This document shows positions 15,320 through 22,149 of a stretch of DNA of 47,900 nucleotides, in pieces. Origin of the DNA: Prevotella sp. (GTDB lineage Bacteria; Bacteroidota; Bacteroidia; Bacteroidales; Bacteroidaceae); NCBI GenBank assembly GCA_017847725.1, contig JAGAXW010000016.1:1-47900 (forward strand), given 5' to 3'. The position numbers and the translations under genes were made by a program. Under the pieces are notes generated by a model, which was not told the DNA's origin, searched no databases, and saw only the letters and a program-made list of their open reading frames with translations. How positions within the stretch are numbered: position 1 is the first letter of the stretch; each line of letters begins with the position of its first letter.

Positions 15320-16978
15320 TTATTTATATAGATAACGTTTGATGCTTTTCTTGGGAGTCTTTATAAACTCCTCCTCTTGTATCTCGAAGGCCTGCAGCTT
15401 GCTGTACACCGGCAGTTGGGCGTTCAGCTCCTGCCGGTTCTGCTCCATCACGTTCAGCAGGTCCTCTTCGCCCAGTCCCATGCTCTTCAGTTCGTCGTGG
15501 TCGGGGTGTACCAGCGCCACCAGTTTGTCTCCGCGCTGTACGATGAGGCTTTCGCTCACCAGTGCCATTGAGTTGAGCTTGTCTTCTATCTCTTCCGGGT
15601 ATACGTTCTGCCCATTGGCCCCGAGCAGCATGTTCTTCAGTCGGCCGCGTATGAAGATGTGACCGTCGGCCGACATCGTTGCCAGGTCGCCTGTATGGTA
15701 CCAGCCGTCGCTGTCGATGGCTTCCTTGGTGGCCTTCTCGTTCTTGTAGTAGCCCAGCATGACGTGCATGCCGCGTGTCACGATTTCGCCCTCGATGTTC
15801 TCGGGGTCGCTGGAGAGTATCTTCACCTCCATGTTGTCAACAGGCGTGCCACACGACGATGGCTCGAAGTCGTGGTAGTCGCTGAACGAGATGAGCGGTG
15901 CACACTCCGTTGTGCCGTAGCCCACGGTGATGGGGAAGTCGATGCTCTTGAGAAATGCCTCTATCTCCTGGTTGAGCGGTGCGCCGCCTACAATCACCTC
16001 GTAGGCCCTGCCGCCAAAGGCTGCATACACCTCCTGACAGATGCGGGCCTTCACCTTCTTTGAGACGACAGGCATCTGGAGCAGTATCTTGTAGGCGTTG
16101 CTCTGTATCTTGGGGAACACGCGCTTGCGAATAATCTTCTCGATGATGAGTGGCACGGCCACCACTACGTCGGGGCATACTTCCTTGAAGGCCTCGGCGA
16201 TAACGGCAGGCGAGGGCAGGCGTGTCAGGAAAAAAAGATGGTAGCCCGAGCAGAAGGGAAATAGAAACTCGATGGCCATGCCGTACATGTGGGCCATGGG
16301 CAGGATGCTCAGCGTCTTGCTGAACTTGGGCATGTGTGAGCCCAGATGCCTCTGGCAGAAGTCCACGTTGCCCCACAGGGCACGGTAGGGTAGCATGACG
16401 CCTTTCGAGAATCCTGTGGTGCCACTGGTGTAGTTGATCATGGCCAGTTCGTCGGCTGTGTCCACGTGCCAGTGAATGTCTTCCTTGCGGTAGGCATTGG
16501 GAAATTTGTGGCCGAACAATTCATTAAGATGTTCGCGCGCGTATGTGAGCTGGTCGTTGCGGCTGCAGAACAGTGAGAAGTCGGGCAGGTTGAATATGCC
16601 CTCCACGTCGGGCATCTCGTCGGCAGTGATGGTGTTCACCACATAATCGCCTACGAAAAGCAGGCGCGAACCCGAGTGATTCACAATGTTGTGTATCTGC
16701 TCGCCGTTAAACTCGTGCAGGATGGGCACCACCACGGCACCGTAGGTAATCGTGGCCATAAATGCTACCGCCCAGTGGGCTGAGTTGCGGCCGCATACGG
16801 CAATCTTGTCTCCTTTTTGTATGCCGGCAGCCTCCATCATGATGTGCAACTTCTCTATCTTGCGGGCCACATCGTGATATTGCAGGGTCGTCCCTTTATA
16901 GTCTGTCAGCGCATCGAGCAACCAGTTGTTCTTTATTGTGTTTTCAATGTAAGAATTGAAACTTGGTATGTCGTTCAT
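15320..16978 (-). CDS. AMP-dependent acyl-CoA ligase (copy 2, first in operon)
   Basis: This 552-residue paralogue of the downstream gene has the same motif set: YTSGTTGFSKG, GYGTTECAP, WYHTGDLATMSADG, RGRLKNMLLGANGQNVYPE and the C-terminal KTPKKSIKR lysine. The start ATG at 16976-16978 gives MNDIPSFNSY, aligning with MENRPSFNQL of copy 1. Differences between the copies concentrate in the middle of the N-terminal domain (for example HGCHVYYLNRIPSP against SGYHLFFLTRLPSP), the part that usually lines the acyl pocket, so they may differ in chain preference. It is the first gene of the two-gene operon and its start codon overlaps the first of two 27-base palindromes. Confidence 0.9.
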   Translation of the reverse strand: MNDIPSFNSYIENTIKNNWLLDALTDYKGTTLQYHDVARKIEKLHIMMEAAGIQKGDKIAVCGRNSAHWAVAFMATITYGAVVVPILHEFNGEQIHNIVNHSGSRLLFVGDYVVNTITADEMPDVEGIFNLPDFSLFCSRNDQLTYAREHLNELFGHKFPNAYRKEDIHWHVDTADELAMINYTSGTTGFSKGVMLPYRALWGNVDFCQRHLGSHMPKFSKTLSILPMAHMYGMAIEFLFPFCSGYHLFFLTRLPSPAVIAEAFKEVCPDVVVAVPLIIEKIIRKRVFPKIQSNAYKILLQMPVVSKKVKARICQEVYAAFGGRAYEVIVGGAPLNQEIEAFLKSIDFPITVGYGTTECAPLISFSDYHDFEPSSCGTPVDNMEVKILSSDPENIEGEIVTRGMHVMLGYYKNEKATKEAIDSDGWYHTGDLATMSADGHIFIRGRLKNMLLGANGQNVYPEEIEDKLNSMALVSESLIVQRGDKLVALVHPDHDELKSMGLGEEDLLNVMEQNRQELNAQLPVYSKLQAFEIQEEEFIKTPKKSIKRYLYK

Positions 16979-17045
16979 TGCACAATTTTCAAAATTTTGT
17001 GCAAAGGTAAGTCATTTTTTGCACAATTCAAAAAAATATGTGCAA
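16978..17045. promoter_or_regulatory. Two matching 27-bp palindromic operator candidates
   Basis: Two copies of TTGCACA-N13-TGTGCAA are present at 16978-17004 and 17019-17045, exactly 41 bases apart. The four heptamer arms recur every 20-21 bases on alternating strands, so all face the same side of the helix. The first copy runs from the start codon to the -7 box (17002-17009) and the second covers the -33 TTTG (17029-17032). This layout suits a repressor of the acyl-CoA ligase operon. The overall 27-base geometry is like the CIRCE element but the sequence is not. The regulator is not identifiable here. Confidence 0.7.
17002..17032 (-). promoter_or_regulatory. Promoter of the acyl-CoA ligase operon
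   Basis: On the minus strand, TTTG (17029-17032), 19 bases, TACCTTTG (17002-17009). The predicted transcript has a leader of only about 20 bases before the start at 16978. Confidence 0.85.
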
Positions 17046-17122
17046 TTTTTTGTAAGATAGGGGAAAAAAGACAATCTAATGGAAGAATACGACAAAATAG
17101 ACAAAAATAATTCAAAATATTT

Positions 17123-17153
17123 TTTGTTAATTCATTGAATTATCGTAACTTTG
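17123..17153 (+). promoter_or_regulatory. Promoter of infC-rpmI-rplT
   Basis: TTTG (17123-17126), 19 bases, TAACTTTG (17146-17153), a full consensus match, 26 bases before the infC start. Confidence 0.88.
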
Positions 17154-17178
17154 CAGCCGATTTCGAAAAAGACAGTTG

Positions 17179-17865
17179 ATGAAGAACGACAACATGAAGA
17201 ATCAGTACCGTGTCAACGAGCAGATACGAGTACGTGAGGTGCGCATAGTGGGCGAAGGTGGTAGTACCGTTGTCCCCACACGTCAGGCTTTGGACATGGC
17301 CCGCGACCAGGGAGTCGACCTCGTAGAGATATCTCCTAACGCTAATCCTCCTGTTTGTCGACTTATTGACTATTCGAAGTTCCTCTACCAGCAGAAAAAG
17401 CGCCAGAAGGAGATGAAGGCCAAGCAGGTGAGGGTTGAGGTCAAGGAAATACGTTTCGGACCTCAGACCGACGAGCACGACTATCAGTTCAAACTGAAGC
17501 ATGCCAAGGAGTTCCTCGAAGACGGCAACAAGGTGCGAGCCTATGTCTTCTTCCGCGGACGCTCCATCCTCTTCAAGGAACAGGGCGAGGTGCTGTTGCT
17601 GCGTTTCGCCAACGACCTCGAAGAGTACGGCAAGGTGGAAGGCATGCCTTCGCTCGAGGGCAAGAAGATGTTCCTCTATCTGGCCCCCAAGAAGGCTGGA
17701 GCCGCCAAGAAGAGCCAGCAGGCCCGCGACCGTGAGGCTGCCGAGGCTGGGACAAAGGAGAACGTGCAGCAGGTCGCTGAGGAGAAACCCGCCAATGGCG
17801 GCCTCTTCGCCAACGCCAAGATATCGGCCGATGCGCTGAAGAAACTCACTGATAGCGACGAGTAA
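17179..17865 (+). CDS. infC: Translation initiation factor IF-3
   Basis: The 228-residue protein begins at ATG 17179 ([17 protein letters not shown]), the form I recall for Bacteroidetes IF-3; a TTG directly before it is in frame but unnecessary. The N-terminal domain holds [20 protein letters not shown], the linker is [11 protein letters not shown], and the C-terminal domain has [12 protein letters not shown] and [14 protein letters not shown]-3 binds the 30S subunit and monitors start-codon pairing. Compared with the E. coli protein (180 residues) it carries a C-terminal Lys/Ala/Glu-rich extension of about 55 residues after LYLAPKK. It heads the classic infC-rpmI-rplT operon. The start is an ordinary ATG, unlike the rare AUU of enterobacterial infC. 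Confidence 0.96.
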   Translation: MKNDNMKNQYRVNEQIRVREVRIVGEGGSTVVPTRQALDMARDQGVDLVEISPNANPPVCRLIDYSKFLYQQKKRQKEMKAKQVRVEVKEIRFGPQTDEHDYQFKLKHAKEFLEDGNKVRAYVFFRGRSILFKEQGEVLLLRFANDLEEYGKVEGMPSLEGKKMFLYLAPKKAGAAKKSQQARDREAAEAGTKENVQQVAEEKPANGGLFANAKISADALKKLTDSDE

Positions 17866-17884
17866 GACACAATGAGAAAACGAT

Positions 17885-17914
17885 GTGCGTAACGCCCGGT
17901 ATATGCGTTGCCAC
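17885..17914 (+). promoter_or_regulatory. Hairpin in the infC-rpmI spacer
   Basis: A stem of 10 base pairs with one bulged C: arms GTGCGTAACGC (17885-17895) and GCGTTGCCAC (17905-17914), loop of nine bases. It sits in the 83-base spacer before rpmI, where L20-dependent control of rpmI/rplT acts in E. coli. No T-run follows, so it does not look like a terminator. A role in L20 autoregulation is a guess from position. Confidence 0.5.
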
Positions 17915-17948
17915 ACTAAATTTAATAACAATTAAAAAAACAAAAACA

Positions 17949-18146
17949 ATGCCAAAAGTTAAGACAAATTCCGGTGCTAAGAAGCGTTTCGCTTTCACCG
18001 GTACAGGTAAGGTCAAGAGACATCATGCTTACCACAGTCACATTCTGACAAAGAAGACCAAGAAGCAGAAGCGCAACTTGGTAGGTTCAACCATCGTTGA
18101 CGTAAGTAACATGAAGCAGGTTCGCGACCTGTTAACGCTCCGTTAA
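17949..18146 (+). CDS. rpmI: Ribosomal protein L35 (bL35)
   Basis: This is a 65-residue basic protein beginning MPKVKTNSGAKKRFAFTGTG, the L35 signature, with the conserved KVKRHHAYHSHILTKKTKKQ core. It is part of the large ribosomal subunit. The frame is open upstream to 17883, but the extra residues are unrelated to L35 and cover the hairpin, so ATG 17949, which follows an A-rich leader, is the start. Confidence 0.97.
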   Translation: MPKVKTNSGAKKRFAFTGTGKVKRHHAYHSHILTKKTKKQKRNLVGSTIVDVSNMKQVRDLLTLR

Positions 18147-18184
18147 TTCACCTATTGTCAAACATCAAAAAGTAAAAGAAAACT

Positions 18185-18529
18185 ATGCCAAGATCAGTCA
18201 ATCACGTTGCATCAAGAGCAAAACGTAAAAGAATTCTTAAACTCACACGCGGCTACTTCGGAGCCCGTAAGAATGTTTGGACAGTAGCCAAGAACACTTG
18301 GGAGAAAGGTCTTACCTACGCTTATCGCGATCGTAAGAACAAGAAGCGCACCTTCCGCGCCTTGTGGATTCAGCGTATCAACGCTGCCGCACGTCAGGAG
18401 GGCATGAGCTACTCTGTACTTATGGGTAAGTTGGCCAAGGCCGGCATCGAGATCAACCGCAAGGTGCTCGCCGACCTCGCACTCAACAACCCCGAGGCTT
18501 TCAAGGCTATCGTAGCTAAGGTGAAGTAA
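18185..18529 (+). CDS. rplT: Ribosomal protein L20 (bL20)
   Basis: This 114-residue basic protein starts [20 protein letters not shown] and contains the L20 signatures [18 protein letters not shown] and [20 protein letters not shown]. It binds 23S rRNA early in assembly of the 50S subunit and in other bacteria represses its own operon. It is the last gene of infC-rpmI-rplT, 38 bases after rpmI, and is followed by a strong terminator. Confidence 0.97.
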   Translation: MPRSVNHVASRAKRKRILKLTRGYFGARKNVWTVAKNTWEKGLTYAYRDRKNKKRTFRALWIQRINAAARQEGMSYSVLMGKLAKAGIEINRKVLADLALNNPEAFKAIVAKVK

Positions 18530-18555
18530 GTGAATCGTCATTAAGCGACATAAAG

Positions 18556-18592
18556 AGAGCTGCAATCGTAAAGGTTTGTAGCTCTTTTTTTG
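18556..18592 (+). terminator. Terminator after rplT
   Basis: A 10-bp stem (AGAGCTGCAA at 18556-18565 with TTGTAGCTCT at 18576-18585, one G-U pair) followed by a long T-run to about 18591. The end of the T-run forms the -33 TTTG of the next promoter. Confidence 0.9.
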
Positions 18593-18620
18593 TTGAATTG
18601 AAAATAAAGTCGTATCTTTG
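18589..18620 (+). promoter_or_regulatory. Promoter of iorAB
   Basis: TTTG (18589-18592), 20 bases, TATCTTTG (18613-18620). The -33 box is built from the T-run of the rplT terminator. Confidence 0.86.
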
Positions 18621-18657
18621 CGCTGGAAACTATTAGACAACAACAACTGATACTTAT

Positions 18658-20274
18658 ATGAAGAAACTGTTATTAGGAGACGAGGCCATCGCCCAGGGTG
18701 CGCTCGACGCAGGACTGAGCGGAGTCTACGCCTATCCAGGTACCCCCTCCACAGAGATTACGGAGTATATCCAGATGTCGCCCCTCGCTAAGGAGCGTGG
18801 CGTGCACAGCCGATGGTCGACCAACGAGAAAACGGCCATGGAGGCCGCCCTCGGCATGTCGTACATGGGCAAACGCGCACTGGTATGTATGAAGCATGTG
18901 GGTCTCAATGTCTGTGCAGACCCCTTCGTCAATTCTGCCATGACTGGCACCAACGGCGGACTTGTGGTGCTCGTCGCAGACGACCCCTCGATGCACTCGT
19001 CGCAAGACGAGCAGGACTCGCGCTTCTATGGCAAGTTTGCCATGATACCCACCTTCGAACCCTCGTCGCAGCAGGAAGCCTACAACATGATGGCTGTGGC
19101 CTACGACCTCTCCGAGCAGCTGCAGCTACCCGTCCTCATGCGTGTCACCACCCGCATGGCTCACTCGCGCGCCGTTGTCGAGTGTGTTGAGGTCCCCCGC
19201 CAGCAGAATGAGCTCAACTATAATGCTAAGGCCTCTAACTGGGTGCTGTTGCCTGCTTTTGCCCGCAAGCGCAACGATATTGTTACCGCCCAGCAGCCCC
19301 AACTCGAGCAGATGGCTGTCGACAGCAGCTTTAACGCCTATGTCGACGGCACCGACCGCCAGTTGGGTATTCTGGCCAGCGGCATCGGCTTCAACTACGT
19401 CAACGAGTGTTTCCCCGAGGGGTGCCCTTATCCCATCTTGAAGGTCTCGCAGTATCCGCTGCCTAAGCAGTTGGTGCGCCGCCTGATAGCCGAGTGCGAA
19501 CAGGTGCTGATTGTCGAGGAGGGACAGCCCTTCATTGAGGACATCGTGCGCGGTGCTGCTGATCTGCAGCATGTACACGGCAAACTTGACGGCACGCTGC
19601 CCCGCACGGGCGAACTGACACCCGACATCGTCAAGCAGGCCCTTGCCCAGCTGTCCACATATAATTTCCAACCCTCCGAAGGCTTCGCTCCGAGCGAAGA
19701 CGTCGTGCCCCGTCCCCCTGCACTCTGCCAGGGCTGTGGCCACCGCGACGTCTATGCTGCCCTCAACGAGGTGTTGCGCCAGTATCCCAACGCCCGCGTC
19801 TTCGGTGACATTGGCTGTTACACGTTAGGTTTCCTGCCTCCCTATAAGGCCATCCATTCGTGTGTCGACATGGGTGCCTCCATCACTATGGCCAAGGGTG
19901 CCAGCGACGCCGGCCAGTGGCCTGCCGTAGCCATTATCGGCGACTCCACGTTCACCCATTCAGGCATGACGGGACTGCTCGATGCCGTCAACGAGAATGC
20001 CGACATCACTGTCATCATCTCCGACAACCTGACCACCGCCATGACAGGCGGACAGGACTCTGCAGGCACCAACAAGTTTGAGGCCATCTGCCGTGGTCTT
20101 GGTGTCAGCGACGACCACCTGAAAGTCGTTGTCCCCCTGCCCAAGAACATGGAGGAAATCAAACAGGTCATCAGCGACGAACTCAACTACCACGGTGTCA
20201 GCGTTATCATCCCCCGTCGCGAGTGTATGCAAACATTACAACGTCATCTGAAACAAAAGAAAGCAGCAAAATGA
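18658..20274 (+). CDS. iorA: Indolepyruvate ferredoxin oxidoreductase, alpha subunit
   Basis: This TPP-dependent subunit oxidatively decarboxylates aryl pyruvates (from Trp, Tyr, Phe) to aryl-acetyl-CoA and passes electrons to ferredoxin; it can also run in reverse for aromatic amino-acid synthesis. The N-terminal pyrimidine-binding domain has GVYAYPGTPSTEITEY and WSTNEKTAMEAALG. The C-terminal TPP domain has LCQGCGHRDVYAAL, GDIGCYTLGFLPPY and GDSTFTHSGMTGLLDAVNE. The protein is 538 residues and stops soon after SVIIPRRECMQ, where many IorA proteins (about 600 residues) continue into a C-terminal 4Fe-4S ferredoxin domain; no CxxCxxC cluster is present. Its stop overlaps the iorB start (ATGA). 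Confidence 0.93.
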   Translation: MKKLLLGDEAIAQGALDAGLSGVYAYPGTPSTEITEYIQMSPLAKERGVHSRWSTNEKTAMEAALGMSYMGKRALVCMKHVGLNVCADPFVNSAMTGTNGGLVVLVADDPSMHSSQDEQDSRFYGKFAMIPTFEPSSQQEAYNMMAVAYDLSEQLQLPVLMRVTTRMAHSRAVVECVEVPRQQNELNYNAKASNWVLLPAFARKRNDIVTAQQPQLEQMAVDSSFNAYVDGTDRQLGILASGIGFNYVNECFPEGCPYPILKVSQYPLPKQLVRRLIAECEQVLIVEEGQPFIEDIVRGAADLQHVHGKLDGTLPRTGELTPDIVKQALAQLSTYNFQPSEGFAPSEDVVPRPPALCQGCGHRDVYAALNEVLRQYPNARVFGDIGCYTLGFLPPYKAIHSCVDMGASITMAKGASDAGQWPAVAIIGDSTFTHSGMTGLLDAVNENADITVIISDNLTTAMTGGQDSAGTNKFEAICRGLGVSDDHLKVVVPLPKNMEEIKQVISDELNYHGVSVIIPRRECMQTLQRHLKQKKAAK

Positions 20275-20843
20275 AGACAGATATCATACTTTGCGGAGTA
20301 GGAGGCCAGGGCATCCTCTCCATCGCTACCATCATTGGCGAGGCAGCCATGAAGGAGAACCTCTACATCAAGCAAGCTGAGGTGCATGGCATGTCGCAGC
20401 GTGGTGGCGACGTGCAGTCCAATCTGCGCATCTCCAGCAATCCCATTCAGAGCGATCTGATCCCCAAGGGTGGGGCCGATGTCATCATCTCCATGGAGCC
20501 TATGGAGGCTCTGCGCTATCTGCCCTTCCTCTCCAAGACGGGTTGGATTATTACCTCAAGCACTCCTTTCGTAAATATTCCGAACTACCCCGAGATTGAG
20601 AATATAAAGAAAGACCTGGAAGCTTTGCCTAACGTCATTATGCTCGACATCGAGCAGAAAGCCAAGGAGGCTGGCGTACCCCGTTCGGCCAATGTTATCT
20701 TGCTGGGTGCCGCCCAGAAGGCATTAGGCATTGAGTACGAGAAGTTGGAGGATGCCATTCGTCGAGTCTTCGGTCGTAAGGGCGATGCCATTGTCGATGC
20801 CAACATCAAGGCGCTGGCCCTTGGCCGTGAGGCGCAGCGCTAA
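20271..20843 (+). CDS. iorB: Indolepyruvate oxidoreductase, beta subunit
   Basis: This 190-residue gamma-type 2-oxoacid:acceptor oxidoreductase subunit begins MKTDIILCGVGGQGILS. The glycine-rich start and the HGMSQRGGDVQSNLRIS segment are typical of IorB. It forms the IorAB complex. The ATG at 20271 overlaps the iorA stop by four bases; the in-frame extension to 20223 lies inside iorA and is not needed. A hairpin terminator follows nine bases after the stop. Confidence 0.93.
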   Translation: MKTDIILCGVGGQGILSIATIIGEAAMKENLYIKQAEVHGMSQRGGDVQSNLRISSNPIQSDLIPKGGADVIISMEPMEALRYLPFLSKTGWIITSSTPFVNIPNYPEIENIKKDLEALPNVIMLDIEQKAKEAGVPRSANVILLGAAQKALGIEYEKLEDAIRRVFGRKGDAIVDANIKALALGREAQR

Positions 20844-20852
20844 GATAAGAAA

Positions 20853-20886
20853 CGCCGAGATTCTCAAAGTACAGAGAATCTCGGCG
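20853..20886 (+). terminator. Terminator after iorB
   Basis: A perfect 13-bp stem (CGCCGAGATTCTC at 20853-20865 and its complement at 20874-20886) with an 8-base loop. The following T-tract is weak. Confidence 0.82.
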
Positions 20887-21203
20887 GATATCCTTCCTCA
20901 TAGTTTTCATAATCCTAACGCTTAATGATGTAGTTAAGTGATTTTGTGTCTTGTAAGCATGTCTATCAGAACTCTGTTCGAATCATTGGCGAATTTGTGG
21001 GGGTGATTTAGTAATCCTTTTATAATTCGCTGTGAAAGTCGTAGGGATAATTATTTTTGTACAAGAAATCAAAAAACAGATTTGGAACATTAGAAATAAA
21101 CACTTGTCTTTGCCCCCAGAAGATTGTCCATTGTAGCAAATATATCAGAGAACTGGTGACATCGGGTAATCATTCGGGAAGCAGAATTATGATTTCTGCA
21201 GAC
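20887..21203. other. 317-bp intergenic stretch with no convincing gene
   Basis: This A+T-rich stretch lies between the iorAB terminator and the end of the minus-strand transporter. A TATTTTTG box (21052-21059, plus strand) is present but leads only into a frame that is the antisense of the transporter. GTTCGAATC at 20976-20984 recalls a tRNA T-loop, but no T-stem or acceptor stem can be built around it. No repeat or insertion sequence is evident. Confidence 0.6.
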
Positions 21204-22037
21204 TTATACAAGGAGCATTGCCAGGATGCTGATGATGGTGACAGCGGTGGTGAAGATGCGGAAGCCCCTTTCCGGCAGGAATCTAACGATGCGGATGCCG
21301 ATGAATGCTCCGACGAAGACGAAGGGAATGGCACAGGCGTCGATGGCCAGGGTGGTGATGCTGATGTTGTGCCAGGCGAATAGCTGGAAGGGTAGCTTCA
21401 GGAAATTCACACAGAGGAAAAACCATGCATTTGTCCCCACGAAGGCGAGCTTGGGCATGCGGGTGGAGAGTAGGTAGACGGCCATGACAGGTCCGGCTGC
21501 ATTGCCTATCATCGTGGTGAAGCCGCCGAGCAGCCCGAACAGTGGGCTGTACCACCACTGGTCTGTCAGCATGCTATCCTTGTCTTTCAGTCTGGTCTGT
21601 TCACGCTCGTCAGAGTCGGCGCTGGCATCACTCAGTTCTTGCTTCTTTGCTGCCTTGTCCCTCCACTGCTTCCATAGCATGACGGCCAGTACCAGAGCAA
21701 GGCAGGCTCCCATGAGGTGCTTGAACTGTGTGGCGGGTATCAGATGGTCGACCCAGAGGGCGAGGAAAAAGCCGGCAACGGCCATTGGCAGCAGTCGGAC
21801 GATGTATTTCCACTCGGCTTGTCGACGGTAGTAGCTGACTCCGATGACATCGGCAAAGCACAAGACGGGCAGCATCAAGCCGGTAGACGGCTTGGCGCCG
21901 AACGTCATGGCCAACAGGGGGACGGTGAGGATGGCCAGTCCCTGAACGCCGGTCTTGGACATGCCGACGAAGATGGCCATTACGAACAGTACAATCCATG
22001 ACCACTCGCTGCGCATGTATGCGGAAATGTCTATCAT
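21204..22037 (-). CDS. TSUP-family membrane transporter (sulfite/organosulfur exporter-like)
   Basis: This 277-residue integral membrane protein starts at ATG 22035-22037, placed just after the TACTTTTG box; the longer open frame to 22391 runs back through the divergent aminotransferase. Hydrophobic segments are arranged in two halves of about four each, split by a charged cytoplasmic loop rich in Lys, Asp and Glu (about 145-175). The motifs VGMSKTGVQGLAILTVPLLA and GLLGGFTTMIGNAAGPVMAVYLL are the paired TSUP/TauE signatures (glycine-rich loops ahead of a helix). Members export or import sulfite, sulfonates or other small anions; the substrate is not readable. It is transcribed alone, divergently from the aminotransferase. 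Confidence 0.85.
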   Translation of the reverse strand: MIDISAYMRSEWSWIVLFVMAIFVGMSKTGVQGLAILTVPLLAMTFGAKPSTGLMLPVLCFADVIGVSYYRRQAEWKYIVRLLPMAVAGFFLALWVDHLIPATQFKHLMGACLALVLAVMLWKQWRDKAAKKQELSDASADSDEREQTRLKDKDSMLTDQWWYSPLFGLLGGFTTMIGNAAGPVMAVYLLSTRMPKLAFVGTNAWFFLCVNFLKLPFQLFAWHNISITTLAIDACAIPFVFVGAFIGIRIVRFLPERGFRIFTTAVTIISILAMLLV

Positions 22038-22067
22038 CTGTTTTGTTTGTTGGGAAATTTGTGGGTG

Positions 22068-22075
22068 CAAAAGTA
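22068..22075 (-). promoter_or_regulatory. -7 box TACTTTTG of the TSUP gene
   Basis: TACTTTTG on the minus strand, 30 bases before the start at 22037. No well-spaced -33 TTTG is seen. Confidence 0.72.
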
Positions 22076-22116
22076 CGAAAAATCGGGCAAAAAAGGTAAT
22101 TTCTACAATTATTTCG

Positions 22117-22124
22117 TAACTTTG
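22117..22124 (+). promoter_or_regulatory. -7 box TAACTTTG of the aminotransferase gene
   Basis: TAACTTTG, 25 bases before the ATG at 22150, divergent from the TSUP promoter. The -33 element is weak. Confidence 0.75.
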
Positions 22125-22149
22125 CAAGCAAAAGTTGATATAAAAGGAT

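Noticed and set aside
16978-17045. CIRCE heat-shock element
   Set aside because: The 27-bp geometry fits, but the arms are TTGCACA rather than TTAGCACTC, and the genes are acyl-CoA ligases.
17176-17178. TTG as the infC start codon
   Set aside because: An ATG follows directly and gives the N-terminus expected for Bacteroidetes IF-3.
20976-20984. GTTCGAATC, similar to a tRNA T-loop
   Set aside because: The flanking bases do not form a 5-bp T-stem, and no acceptor or anticodon stem fits around it.
21057-21383. Plus-strand frame of 108 codons following a TATTTTTG box
   Set aside because: Most of it is the antisense of the TSUP gene, with an acidic, repetitive translation typical of a shadow frame, and it lacks an ATG start.
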